Assembly: GCA_030150335.1 (NCBI GenBank)
Contig: JASLGC010000308.1
Location: forward strand, 1-18,068
Length of the DNA stretch: 18,068 nt
Direction: 5' to 3'
DNA from: Flavobacterium sp.
Lineage (GTDB): Bacteria > Bacteroidota > Bacteroidia > Flavobacteriales > Flavobacteriaceae
Shown here: in pieces, positions 7,432-14,437 of the stretch
Numbering within the stretch: the stretch's first letter is position 1
How the letters are laid out: every line of letters begins with the position of its first letter
The notes under the pieces: generated by a model
Told to the model about the DNA's origin: nothing
Databases searched by the model: none
What the model saw: only the letters and a program-made list of their open reading frames with translations
Program-made: the position numbers and the translations under genes

Positions 7432-8010
7432 ATGAGAAAGACCATCATTCTAGCCGTTTCCTTACTGACTTTTAGTACAATTTGTCTTGCTCAAGATAAA
7501 ACTAATTCTATTGACAATCAGTTCACTAAACTTGTAAACGAATCAAATAACTATCAAACTTATAAAATCGTTCCCAAAGTTAAATTGCAAGAGTTACAAA
7601 CTAATGTAAATCAAGCAATGAACAAATTGCAAACTGTGATTGACAATCATGCTGCTGCTACACAAGCTCAAAAAGACTCTTTGCAGTCGATGTCTAACCA
7701 ATTAGAAACTGCTCAAGCTGACTTAGCTATCGCTTTAGAACGCGAAAACAGTTTTCAAGTATTGGGGATATCAACACAAAAATCAACGTTTACTTCAATC
7801 GTTTGGAGTATTATTGGAATACTTGTCTTAGCATTAGCTTTCTTTGTTTTCCGTTTCAAAAAGAGTTTCTCAATAACACGTGAAGCTAACTTGAGATTGG
7901 CAGAAACAGAACAAGAATTAGAAGACTTGAGAAAATCTTCTCTTGAACGCGAACAAAAGATTCGTCGTCAATTGCAAGATGAAATTAATAAACACAAGAA
8001 AACAGTTTAA
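7432..8010 (+). CDS. Secreted-then-membrane-anchored coiled-coil protein of unknown function
   Basis: This is a 192-residue protein. Residues 1-20 form a Sec signal peptide (MRKTIILAVSLLTFSTICLA) with probable cleavage before Gln21. Residues about 35-110 are a helical coiled coil rich in Q, L, A and N. A single membrane span lies at 121-143 (FTSIVWSIIGILVLALAFFV). Residues about 150-192 form a charged cytosolic coiled coil (EQELEDLRK, EREQKIRRQLQDEINKH). The layout is periplasmic coiled coil, membrane span, cytosolic coiled coil. Similar flavobacterial proteins are, as I recall, sometimes labelled tRNA (guanine-N1)-methyltransferase; nothing here supports an SPOUT methyltransferase fold, so that name would be an error. 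The gene is monocistronic and converges on aqpZ with a shared terminator. A scaffold or envelope role is only a guess. Confidence 0.75.
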   Translation: MRKTIILAVSLLTFSTICLAQDKTNSIDNQFTKLVNESNNYQTYKIVPKVKLQELQTNVNQAMNKLQTVIDNHAAATQAQKDSLQSMSNQLETAQADLAIALERENSFQVLGISTQKSTFTSIVWSIIGILVLALAFFVFRFKKSFSITREANLRLAETEQELEDLRKSSLEREQKIRRQLQDEINKHKKTV

Positions 8011-8061
8011 CTTACTTTAAGTTGACTGTTGGATAACACTTACAATTTACAAAATACCTTA

Positions 8062-8101
8062 TAAAAAAAAGACAGACATTAAAAATGCCTGTCTTTTTTT
8101 A
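8062..8101. terminator. Bidirectional terminator between the coiled-coil gene and aqpZ
   Basis: AAAAAGACAG (8066-8075) pairs with CTGTCTTTTT (8089-8098), and CATT/AATG continues the stem past one mismatch to a 3-nt loop. An A-run on the left and a T-run on the right let it stop transcription from both convergent genes, ending at 8010 (+) and 8121 (-). Confidence 0.85.
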
Positions 8102-8120
8102 TGCGTTAAACTTAACTAAT

Positions 8121-8819
8121 TTAATTTCTCTTCAACAATTTAGTATAGATAATCGCTCCTACGATAGCTCCAGCAATAGGTGCTAAAATGAACAACCATA
8201 ACTGAGAGATATAATCTCCTCCTGCAAATATCGCTTGAGAGATAGAACGCGCAGGATTCACCGATGTATTCGTAATTGGAATAGATACTAAGTGAATTAA
8301 CGTAAGGGCTAACCCAATAGCAATACCTCCAAACTTATTATTTGCTTTCTCATCAGTAGCCCCCATAATAATGATTAGGAAAAATGCTGTTAATATAAAC
8401 TCAGCTACAAATGCTGATAGAACATCATATCCATGTGGAGATAAATGATTATACCCATTCGCTGCAAAAGCTCCTGGTAGTGTATTATCAATCACATTCA
8501 TATCTGACCCAACATAAATAGTATATAGAACTGCTGCTGCTGCAACTCCTCCCAATACTTGAGAACCTATATAACCAAACAAATCTTTTGGTGAGAATTT
8601 CCCACCTACATATAATCCAATAGAAACAGCTGGATTAAAGTGTCCTCCCGAAATATGTCCAACAGCATAAGCCATTGTCAATACAGTCAAACCAAATGCT
8701 AAAGCAACTCCTGCGTACCCAATACCAATTCCTGGTAAACCTGCGGCAAACAAAGCACTTCCACATCCACCAAATACTAACCAAAATGTTCCAAAGAACT
8801 CTGCAAAATAATTTTTCAT
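8121..8819 (-). CDS. aqpZ: Aquaporin Z, water channel
   Basis: The product is 232 residues from the ATG at 8819; E. coli AqpZ has 231. The frame reaches a GTG seven codons upstream, but the ATG start aligns with the family N-terminus (MKNYFAEFFGTFWLVFGGCG). The protein is an integral inner-membrane channel with six spans and two half-helices. Both signature motifs are intact: HFNPAVS with Asn62 and VNPARS with Asn188. The aromatic/arginine filter of water-selective channels is complete: Phe42, His176, Thr185 and Arg191, equivalent to F43, H174, T183 and R189 of E. coli AqpZ. The narrow histidine-containing filter points to water rather than glycerol. The gene is monocistronic and convergent with the coiled-coil gene. 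It is expected to speed osmotic water flow. Confidence 0.95.
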   Translation of the reverse strand: MKNYFAEFFGTFWLVFGGCGSALFAAGLPGIGIGYAGVALAFGLTVLTMAYAVGHISGGHFNPAVSIGLYVGGKFSPKDLFGYIGSQVLGGVAAAAVLYTIYVGSDMNVIDNTLPGAFAANGYNHLSPHGYDVLSAFVAEFILTAFFLIIIMGATDEKANNKFGGIAIGLALTLIHLVSIPITNTSVNPARSISQAIFAGGDYISQLWLFILAPIAGAIVGAIIYTKLLKRN

Positions 8820-9151
8820 AGCGTTTAAAATATTATACACTATTAAGAGAAGGTAAATCGCATTTAGTCACATTGTTTAACTTTTAATCTTTTTAATCAC
8901 ATAATTAGCCTTTTCAATAGTTATAAACCTCTATTTTAAGAACCTTTAATCTCATTATATGACTTTAACCTATAAATAATTATATCACAAAAAACATCTT
9001 ATTATTCCTTTTTATCTCTAAAAAGTCATTTATTGTAATTTTTATAAAACAACTACTGTTTTCATATAAGCTTCCTATCTTCTAAATTCAAGCAAATAAA
9101 AAAGGTATTCTCTTGTGAAAATACCTTTTATCTCTTTCTATTTTTAAGTAA
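8820..9151. other. AT-rich intergenic stretch between aqpZ and the NTF2-like gene
   Basis: It holds the aqpZ leader on its left side and the terminator of the NTF2-like gene at 9100-9129 on its right. I see nothing else: no open frame of note, no RNA gene, no clear -33/-7 promoter pair. Confidence 0.5.
9100..9129 (-). terminator. Intrinsic terminator of the NTF2-like gene
   Basis: The minus strand folds into a 13-bp stem: AAAAGGTATT plus TTC pairs with GAG plus AATACCTTTT (one G-U pair), closed by the tetraloop ACAA, with more T residues after it. It lies 23 bp after the stop codon. Confidence 0.85.
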
Positions 9152-9526
9152 TTATGCTTCTATTCGGATACAACTTCCTCCAATTACTTGTATTCCATCA
9201 GGAGTTTGCTTCCAAGTACGGATATATTTAAACACACCTTCAATGGGCATATCCATAAATCGTCCTTTTGTGTGATAAGTGCTCATCGAAACAGCACAAT
9301 CGCCCACTACTTTTATATTTTCAATTGTTATATTTAATTCTTCTACAATCATACTTCCTGAGCGATGAGAAGCTAAATCCATTTCCTTTGTTACAGTAAT
9401 GCCATTAGGGGCTATAAATAAGAAATCCGTGTGAATTAATTCATCTATCTTCACTAAATCATGATTTTTTATTGCTTGAGCTAATTGCTCCTCTAATAAC
9501 TTGATGTTTTGTGCATTTACCTCCAT
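9152..9526 (-). CDS. SnoaL/DUF4440-like NTF2-fold protein
   Basis: This is a 124-residue cytosolic protein with no signal peptide. It has the pattern of small NTF2-fold (cone-shaped) proteins of the SnoaL/DUF4440 group: an N-terminal helix (NIKLLEEQLAQAIKNHDLVK), then IDELIHTDFLFIAPNG, a middle helix region, and strands ending TWKQTPDGIQVIGGSCIRIE. The D-L-V-K-I-D-E-L-I-H-x-D-F pattern followed by a G is typical, and the length fits. Members are either small-molecule isomerases/hydrolases or ligand-binding proteins; the pocket residues do not let me choose. The gene is monocistronic: a terminator follows and the operon upstream has its own terminator at 9669-9698. Confidence 0.75.
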   Translation of the reverse strand: MEVNAQNIKLLEEQLAQAIKNHDLVKIDELIHTDFLFIAPNGITVTKEMDLASHRSGSMIVEELNITIENIKVVGDCAVSMSTYHTKGRFMDMPIEGVFKYIRTWKQTPDGIQVIGGSCIRIEA

Positions 9527-9668
9527 AAATAAACTCTTTTATATGCAGTTTAAAGTTACAAAGTATTATTGCTAATCTCTAACTAATCTAAGCATTTAAC
9601 ACTATAAAACTCAACATAAGCACTTAATTGATATAAACATAGTAACAGCTACACAAAATATACAAGAC

Positions 9669-9698
9669 AAAAAAAGCAGAACTATATGCCCTGCTTTT
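9669..9698 (-). terminator. Intrinsic terminator of the lactonase-dehydrogenase operon
   Basis: AAAAGCAG (9672-9679) pairs with CTGCTTTT (9691-9698) around an 11-nt loop; the minus strand ends in seven T residues. It lies 8 bp after the dehydrogenase stop. The sequence is nearly identical to the terminator at 11767-11795. Confidence 0.8.
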
Positions 9699-9706
9699 CT
9701 ATTTTA

Positions 9707-10837
9707 TCAATCAAATACTATCACTTGACGAATACTTTCACCTGCAGCCAATCGCTCAAAACCTTCATTTATATCTTCTAATTTTAAGCGATGAGTAATC
9801 AACTTATCTACAGGTAACTTCCCGTCTTTATACAGTTCTAAATAAGCAGGAATATCTCTCATTGGAACACAACTACCTAAATAACATCCTTTCAATGTTT
9901 TCTCATCTCCTACCAACAACAAAGGGTCTAATATATATTTCTTATCTGTTGATGGCAATGCTCCAGTTATTGTTCTCCCTCCTCTTTTTGTAACCTTAAA
10001 AGCAAAGTCTAAAGCAGGCATAACTCCCGCAAATTCTACAGCTGCATCTACTCCATTTTCATTGGTAAATGCCTTAACCTGCTCTATAACTCCCTCTTTT
10101 GATGAGTCAAACGCTTCCGTAACTCCGAGTTCCCTTGCTACATCTAATTTATATTGACTAACATCTGCAGCCAATACTTTCTTAGCTCCAGCAGCTTTAG
10201 CTCCTAATATAGCAGCTAAGCCAACTCCTCCAAGTCCGACAACCATCACTGACTCGCCCAATCTTAATTGGGCTGTATTCATTACTGCACCAACTCCCGT
10301 CATTACAGCACAACCAAACAAAGCGGCTATATCAAAAGGGTATGATTTATCTATTTTTACTAATGAATCAACAGAGGCTACAGCGTATTCAGCAAATCCA
10401 GATACACCAATGTGATGATATATACTTTTCTCTTCTTGATGAAGCCTCATTCCACCACCTAATAAAGTACCTGCTGCATTTGCTTTAGCCCCTTTTTCAC
10501 ACAATGCTACACGACCTGTTTGACAATAAATACAATGTCCACATGACGGTAAAAATGAAAAAACAACGTGGTCTCCCACCTCTAAATCAGTAACATCTTC
10601 TCCTTTCTCAACAACGATTCCCGCTGCCTCATGACCAATTACCATTGGCATAGGTCTCGGTCTATCTCCATTAATCACAGACAAATCAGAATGACACAAT
10701 CCCGCCGCTTTAATCTTTACTAACACCTCTCTTCTCTGTGGCTTATCAAGTTCTACTTCTTCTATACTCAATGGTTTAGATTTAGTATAGGGACGTGGTT
10801 TCCCCATCTCTCTAAGTACTGCTGCTTTTATTTTCAT
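9707..10837 (-). CDS. Zinc-dependent alcohol dehydrogenase (MDR family)
   Basis: The product is 376 residues from the ATG at 10837 (MKIKAAVLREMGKPRPY). The open frame extends 26 codons further, but that would overlap the upstream gene and adds no family sequence. Catalytic zinc ligands are visible: Cys48 (GLCHSDLS), His69-Glu70 (GHEAAG) and probably Cys176 (FGCAVMTG). The structural zinc site is complete: Cys99, 102, 105 and 113. The Rossmann motif GLGGVG at 201-206 is followed by Asp225 (VLAAD), which favours NAD over NADP. It is a cytosolic enzyme oxidising an alcohol to an aldehyde or the reverse; the class III-like sequence (GHCIYCQTGR) does not fix the substrate. It is the second gene of an operon, 10 bp after the lactonase stop, so its alcohol is plausibly the hydroxy acid released by that enzyme (inference). 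Confidence 0.9.
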   Translation of the reverse strand: MKIKAAVLREMGKPRPYTKSKPLSIEEVELDKPQRREVLVKIKAAGLCHSDLSVINGDRPRPMPMVIGHEAAGIVVEKGEDVTDLEVGDHVVFSFLPSCGHCIYCQTGRVALCEKGAKANAAGTLLGGGMRLHQEEKSIYHHIGVSGFAEYAVASVDSLVKIDKSYPFDIAALFGCAVMTGVGAVMNTAQLRLGESVMVVGLGGVGLAAILGAKAAGAKKVLAADVSQYKLDVARELGVTEAFDSSKEGVIEQVKAFTNENGVDAAVEFAGVMPALDFAFKVTKRGGRTITGALPSTDKKYILDPLLLVGDEKTLKGCYLGSCVPMRDIPAYLELYKDGKLPVDKLITHRLKLEDINEGFERLAAGESIRQVIVFD

Positions 10838-10847
10838 TTGATATATT

Positions 10848-11642
10848 TTATTTATAATATGAAGGGGCTTTTTTAAAAGTATCCCATTTAATAGGGTCAT
10901 GCCCTGTAACAACAATAGCCTCTGTTTGTTGAGCTATAAATCTAAGTTTCGCCACAGAGCGCACAGAGTCCACAGCCGAAACTAAAAAGCCCGGTAATGC
11001 TCTATCTTCCCAATGGTCCACAGTATAAGCTGCATCAACGGTAAGTAATACAGCACCTTCAAGAGGCAAAGTGATTAAAAAACTACAATGTCCTGGTGAA
11101 TGTCCTGGAGTAGGAATAACCTTAATCACACCATCTCCGTACAAATCAAACACCTCATCTCTCTCTATTTCCAAAAAATGCCACTTTAACCCTGGCTTGT
11201 CAAAATCCTTTTTAATATACCCTCCAGCCGCAAACCAATCTGCAGTAAAGGCATACTCATACTCCTTGCGTTGAACTATATGCGTTGCATTAGGAAAACG
11301 CCCTATTGCACCTGTATGGTCTAAGTGTAAATGACTTTGCAATACATAGGCAATACTATCAGGGGTAACATCTACGGTTGAAATTGCCTGATAGCACCCC
11401 TCTTCCATTTTCATCTCAGGCCAATACACTTCAGTGATATCTTGCCAATGCCCAATAGGGTCCATAGCACATTCTACGGCATTACCTCCATCAATAATGA
11501 CATTCCCTTTAGGATGCGTAATCAAATACCAAGGCACGGGTATTTCGTATGGGTCTAATGACGCATTCATTTTAATGTTGTTTTCTTTACATTTCAAAAC
11601 GCCTGTTTGAAACATATACAAACGAATTTCAGTTGCTCTCAT
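10848..11642 (-). CDS. AiiA-like metallo-beta-lactamase-fold lactonase
   Basis: This is a 264-residue cytosolic protein. The di-metal motif HLHLDH has His104, His106, Asp108 and His109, the same numbers as in the AHL lactonase AiiA. Further ligands are His181 (TPGHSPGH), Asp203 (LTVDAAY) and His248 (VTGHDP). Tyr206 sits three residues after Asp203, like the catalytic Tyr194 of AiiA. The full set predicts a working hydrolase that opens a lactone ring. The substrate could be N-acyl homoserine lactone (quorum quenching) or a simple lactone such as gamma-butyrolactone. The dehydrogenase gene starts 10 bp downstream, a pairing that recalls the Agrobacterium attLM/blc lactone pathway, although AttL belongs to a different dehydrogenase family, so the parallel is functional only. 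A promoter candidate lies at 11686-11717. Confidence 0.85.
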   Translation of the reverse strand: MRATEIRLYMFQTGVLKCKENNIKMNASLDPYEIPVPWYLITHPKGNVIIDGGNAVECAMDPIGHWQDITEVYWPEMKMEEGCYQAISTVDVTPDSIAYVLQSHLHLDHTGAIGRFPNATHIVQRKEYEYAFTADWFAAGGYIKKDFDKPGLKWHFLEIERDEVFDLYGDGVIKVIPTPGHSPGHCSFLITLPLEGAVLLTVDAAYTVDHWEDRALPGFLVSAVDSVRSVAKLRFIAQQTEAIVVTGHDPIKWDTFKKAPSYYK

Positions 11643-11685
11643 TATCTATTTGTTTTGGTTGGTACTTAAAAGTAAGTATTTATAA

Positions 11686-11717
11686 CAAAATAACTTATGA
11701 GCTGCCGAAAAAACAAA
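11686..11717 (-). promoter_or_regulatory. Bacteroidota promoter of the lactonase-dehydrogenase operon
   Basis: On the minus strand TTTG (11717-11714), a 20-bp spacer and TTATTTTG (11693-11686, 7 of 8 to TAnnTTTG) form a -33/-7 pair. It would give a leader of about 40 nt before the lactonase ATG. Confidence 0.4.
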
Positions 11718-11766
11718 TACCTTTTTCTTTTTAATACTCTTTGAACAAGCATTACTCAATTTAAAC

Positions 11767-11795
11767 AAAAAAGCAGAACTATATGCTCTGCTTTT
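11767..11795 (-). terminator. Intrinsic terminator of the TPM-domain lipoprotein gene
   Basis: AAAAGCAG pairs with CTGCTTTT around an 11-nt loop, with six T residues on the minus strand, 13 bp after the stop codon. The GCAGAACTATATGC core is shared with the terminator at 9669-9698. Confidence 0.8.
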
Positions 11796-11808
11796 AATAT
11801 CTTCTTTA

Positions 11809-12345
11809 CTATTTTACTATTTCATCCTCCCAAATTTGTATAAGGTCATCCACTCCATATTTAAGCCCCTCGTAATAGTCGCCCCTTTTAAAATTTGGAA
11901 TAATCACCTCATTCATTACAAGGCCACAAATCTCATCGGTTAATACTTTTTCCGTTCCCTCTCCCGTATTAATACGCATACGGTAGTTCTTAGCATCCAT
12001 AATAAACATCAATCCGTTATTCTTTCCTGCCTTTCCAACTCCCCAAGCATTACTTAAATTTATGCAATAATTAGCAAAATCCTTATCAATAGATACTGAA
12101 TCCAAAATAACAATCGCTATTTCATTCGTTGATTTTTGCTCATAATCAATCAATTGCTTTTCTAACGCTTGTCTTTGTTCAACAGATAATAACCCTACAT
12201 AATCACTCACATAGCCCATCGGTTTTGGATAAACATTCTTTTCTATTACTTCAGTTACTGTTTGTTGATGTATATTCTCCCCTTTACAGCTAATTAAAGC
12301 AAGTGTAAAAACCATGAATACTATCAAGGAATATAGTCTAATCAT
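11809..12345 (-). CDS. TPM-domain (TLP18.3/Psb32/MOLO-1) lipoprotein
   Basis: This is a 178-residue protein. The N-terminus MIRLYSLIVFMVFTLALISC is a type II signal peptide (lipobox LISC), so the protein is membrane-anchored in the envelope. From about residue 44 it follows the TPM fold: VSDYVGLLSVEQRQALEKQL, then the strand EIAIVILDSV, WGVGKAGKNNGLMFIMDAKN, the strand MRINTGEGTEKVL, and IIPNFKRGDYYEGLKYG. Many TPM proteins carry a C-terminal membrane span and a Gly-rich tail; this one ends right after the domain and relies on its lipid anchor. TPM domains act as acid phosphatases in some plant homologues and as assembly factors elsewhere; the bacterial role is unclear. The gene is monocistronic, with its own terminator and a good promoter at 12371-12404. 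Confidence 0.85.
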   Translation of the reverse strand: MIRLYSLIVFMVFTLALISCKGENIHQQTVTEVIEKNVYPKPMGYVSDYVGLLSVEQRQALEKQLIDYEQKSTNEIAIVILDSVSIDKDFANYCINLSNAWGVGKAGKNNGLMFIMDAKNYRMRINTGEGTEKVLTDEICGLVMNEVIIPNFKRGDYYEGLKYGVDDLIQIWEDEIVK

Positions 12346-12370
12346 TTGTGTTCTTTTGGGTTAATAAATC

Positions 12371-12404
12371 CAAAAATACTTTTTTAAATTGAATTACAAC
12401 CAAA
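12371..12404 (-). promoter_or_regulatory. Bacteroidota promoter of the TPM lipoprotein gene
   Basis: The minus strand reads TATTTTTG at 12378-12371, an exact TAnnTTTG match 25 bp before the ATG. Two -33 candidates lie upstream: TTG at 12399-12397 (18-bp spacer) and TTTG at 12404-12401 (22-bp spacer), both within the usual range. Confidence 0.55.
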
Positions 12405-12732
12405 GAAGTCTTTTGTTTTTTAACTTTTCTTTATATAAATATTGCCATTTTTTTAAACAAAAGGCAAAAGGTTTAAAGGTGTGAATATTTTAATTAAACA
12501 CCTTTTTAATTAATCAATATTAGTAGCTAAATCTCATATAATTAACGAAGATAAACAGCTTATAATTCTCATTTTTTACAACAATAAAAAACCACAATAC
12601 TTAATAAAAAACCCTAATAAATAAGCAATTATTTAAAAATAACAAAATACTAATAACAAATTAAAAATATTAAATCAGTTTTATCGCTCTTTTATTATTT
12701 TTACCACACTTAAAAAGCAACACAAAACAATT
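12405..12732. other. Very AT-rich intergenic stretch between divergent genes
   Basis: It contains runs such as TTAAAAATATTAAATC and repeated AATAA, with no open frame or hairpin of note. The promoter of the gene at 12733 should lie near its right end; TATTTTTA at 12696-12703 is the best -7 candidate (7 of 8) but has no -33 partner. Confidence 0.4.
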
Positions 12733-13326
12733 ATGAAAATTAAAACAAGAACAATGGCACTTAGTGCATTAATCCTTTTAAACTTTACTTCTTGCTATAA
12801 TAGCAATAGCACATTTGAAACAAACCTTGAAAAAGACTCTTTCCCTATTAAAAAAGAAGTCATTTATAAACTAATCGAAACCAGTATTACAGAGTATATC
12901 TCTTTCAATTTCAACTCAACAATTGAACCCCTACAAACTACTGGAAATAGTAAAAATCTTGAAGCAAGATTATCCTACTTCACTCCTACATCTCTAACTT
13001 TTGAAGATAATAAACTAATCTTATCACAAAAAGAAACTACTTTAAACGAGTATGCTTTCAATTGGGCGAATGACTCCTTGCGAATTGAAAACGATATTGA
13101 ATCTTATACTGATTGGGGACAAAAAGTAAACGAACAGGAAATAATTGTTACAACTACTTTTTTCAGCCTACAAGGAAGTGATGTCTCTCAAAAAAACCAA
13201 ACTGTGATTAGTGGTCAAAATTACAGCGATAAATCTTTTATCAGCTTTATAAAGGATTATGAAAACTACAAGAATATTGAAGGAGCTTGGCTAAAAGCTA
13301 AGTTGATTTACAAACTTCAAGAATAA
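12733..13326 (+). CDS. Small lipoprotein of unknown function
   Basis: This is a 197-residue protein. The N-terminus MKIKTRTMALSALILLNFTS, then Cys21, is a type II signal peptide with a slightly atypical lipobox (FTSC). The mature part carries Asn/Ser-rich residues after the cysteine, as is common for lipoproteins displayed in the Bacteroidota envelope. It is probably mixed alpha/beta with no further membrane span. I recognise no family; regions such as SFNFNSTIEPLQTTG and SFISFIKDYENYKNIEG carry no catalytic pattern known to me. Two ATGs are possible (12733 and the one at codon 8); the first gives the normal positively charged n-region. No terminator follows before the next plus-strand gene at 13472, but that gene has its own promoter candidate, so co-transcription is uncertain. 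Confidence 0.7.
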   Translation: MKIKTRTMALSALILLNFTSCYNSNSTFETNLEKDSFPIKKEVIYKLIETSITEYISFNFNSTIEPLQTTGNSKNLEARLSYFTPTSLTFEDNKLILSQKETTLNEYAFNWANDSLRIENDIESYTDWGQKVNEQEIIVTTTFFSLQGSDVSQKNQTVISGQNYSDKSFISFIKDYENYKNIEGAWLKAKLIYKLQE

Positions 13327-13417
13327 GCATTATTTTATCTTCTTTACCTTCCTTATTCACAACCTACTGTTAAATAATTCATTACACATCTTTTTTTTGT
13401 AACTTGTAGCATGTTTC

Positions 13418-13449
13418 TTTGATATAGCCTTACACAATTCCTATATTTT
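13418..13449 (+). promoter_or_regulatory. Bacteroidota promoter of the gene at 13472
   Basis: TTTG (13418-13421), a 20-bp spacer and TATATTTT (13442-13449, 7 of 8 to TAnnTTTG) form a -33/-7 pair ending 22 bp before the ATG. Confidence 0.4.
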
Positions 13450-13471
13450 AAAAACCATAAAACAGCCAATT

Positions 13472-13969
13472 ATGAAAAAAGAAAATCTTCAAGTACTCCA
13501 TTCTTTTCTATCGCCACTTGAGTACACAGCCATTTTATCTGATACCCGTGAAACAATCAAAGACAACAACTTTTTAGAGTTTTTACTTGACCAAAATATT
13601 ATTCTAAAAGTTGACACAAACAGTCCGCTCCTTGATATGGACATCCTTAACTTTATCATGAAAAGACTTGATTGTAGAGGTAAAGTAGTAGATATAGACC
13701 CTAAAAAACTACACAAAAAGGTACTGTCTGCCATCAGAAAAGAAAAAATAAGCAAAGAAGAGGTTGTTCCTTTCATCATCAAAAATATTAAGAAAAAACT
13801 GGATAAGGACTACGTTATTTGCAAATTAGAACGCAATGAGGATGATGCGTGCTATATTGGAGTTCTTAAAAAGAAAGAATTTAAAAAGGTTAGAAAACTT
13901 GACTTTACATACGGTGAGTTTGTCAAGTATGGAAAGACTAAAGATGAGAATGAAGATAGTACAGATTAA
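13472..13969 (+). CDS. Small cytosolic protein of unknown function
   Basis: This is a 165-residue protein with no signal peptide or membrane span. It is highly charged: a Lys-rich centre (DPKKLHKKVLSAIRKEKISK, then FIIKNIKKKLDKD) and an acidic tail (KDENEDSTD). The first half, FLEFLLDQNIILKVD followed by LDMDILNFIMKRLDCRGKVV, looks alpha/beta. I recognise no family, and no nucleic-acid-binding motif is obvious beyond the basic centre. The start has an A-rich leader (ATAAAACAGCCAATT) and a promoter candidate; a strong terminator follows at 13998-14028. Upstream lies the lipoprotein gene in the same orientation, 145 bp away. It is an ordinary gene of unknown role; the open frame is convincing by length, leader and terminator. 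Confidence 0.65.
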   Translation: MKKENLQVLHSFLSPLEYTAILSDTRETIKDNNFLEFLLDQNIILKVDTNSPLLDMDILNFIMKRLDCRGKVVDIDPKKLHKKVLSAIRKEKISKEEVVPFIIKNIKKKLDKDYVICKLERNEDDACYIGVLKKKEFKKVRKLDFTYGEFVKYGKTKDENEDSTD

Positions 13970-13997
13970 TACTCTCTCCATAGCAATCAATTATAGT

Positions 13998-14028
13998 AAA
14001 AAAGAGGAATTTATGTTCCTCTTTTTTT
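13998..14028 (+). terminator. Intrinsic terminator after the gene at 13472
   Basis: AAAAAAGAGGAA (13998-14009) pairs perfectly with TTCCTCTTTTTT (14016-14027) around the loop TTTATG, with a further T. It lies 28 bp after the stop codon. Confidence 0.9.
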
Positions 14029-14437
14029 ATGTAAACACTTATACACTACCCTTTCTACGAGTTTTCACACTATTGATGTATCTAAATTACAATCCAAACT
14101 CTACAGTTAAGTTATAGTAAAAAATCACTATTTCCCTCTTTACAACATACCGACTTCCTTTTCTTCGAAACACTCTTTTTCACATCTATCTACATCCCAA
14201 AAGAAAGAGTAAAATACCAACTTACACTTTCATCAAGATGCTAATTCCAAACTACATAAAAAACATTCGTAATGTTCAATCAACGTCAATTGTTATTTGA
14301 CTTTAGTTCACAAAAAAAGGCCTATAGCAAATCGCCATAGACCTTTCCAATCCAAATACCATTATTTTTCTATTTTGCGCACAATCTATTATAACTTGCT
14401 TTTAACTTAGAAGCAAACAGAAAGCATTCAAAATCGT
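14029..14437. other. Intergenic stretch between convergent transcription units
   Basis: Apart from the minus-strand terminator at 14312-14347 I see nothing: no credible gene on either strand and no RNA gene. Confidence 0.5.
14312..14347 (-). terminator. Intrinsic terminator of the DUF4240 gene, minus-strand specific
   Basis: In minus-strand RNA AAAGGUCUAUGGC pairs with GCUAUAGGCCUUU over 13 bp, with two G-U pairs and the loop GAUUU, followed by seven U residues. On the plus strand the two wobbles become A-C mismatches, so the structure favours the minus strand. It lies about 90 bp after the stop codon. Confidence 0.75.

Noticed and set aside
10838..10915. Upstream start giving 26 extra residues on the alcohol dehydrogenase
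   Set aside because: It would overlap the lactonase gene by 68 bp and the added residues do not match the MDR family; the ATG at 10837 does.
13836..14117. 93-codon plus-strand open frame overlapping the end of the gene at 13472 and crossing its terminator
   Set aside because: It shares most of its 5' half with the accepted gene in another frame, and its 3' half spans a strong intrinsic terminator.
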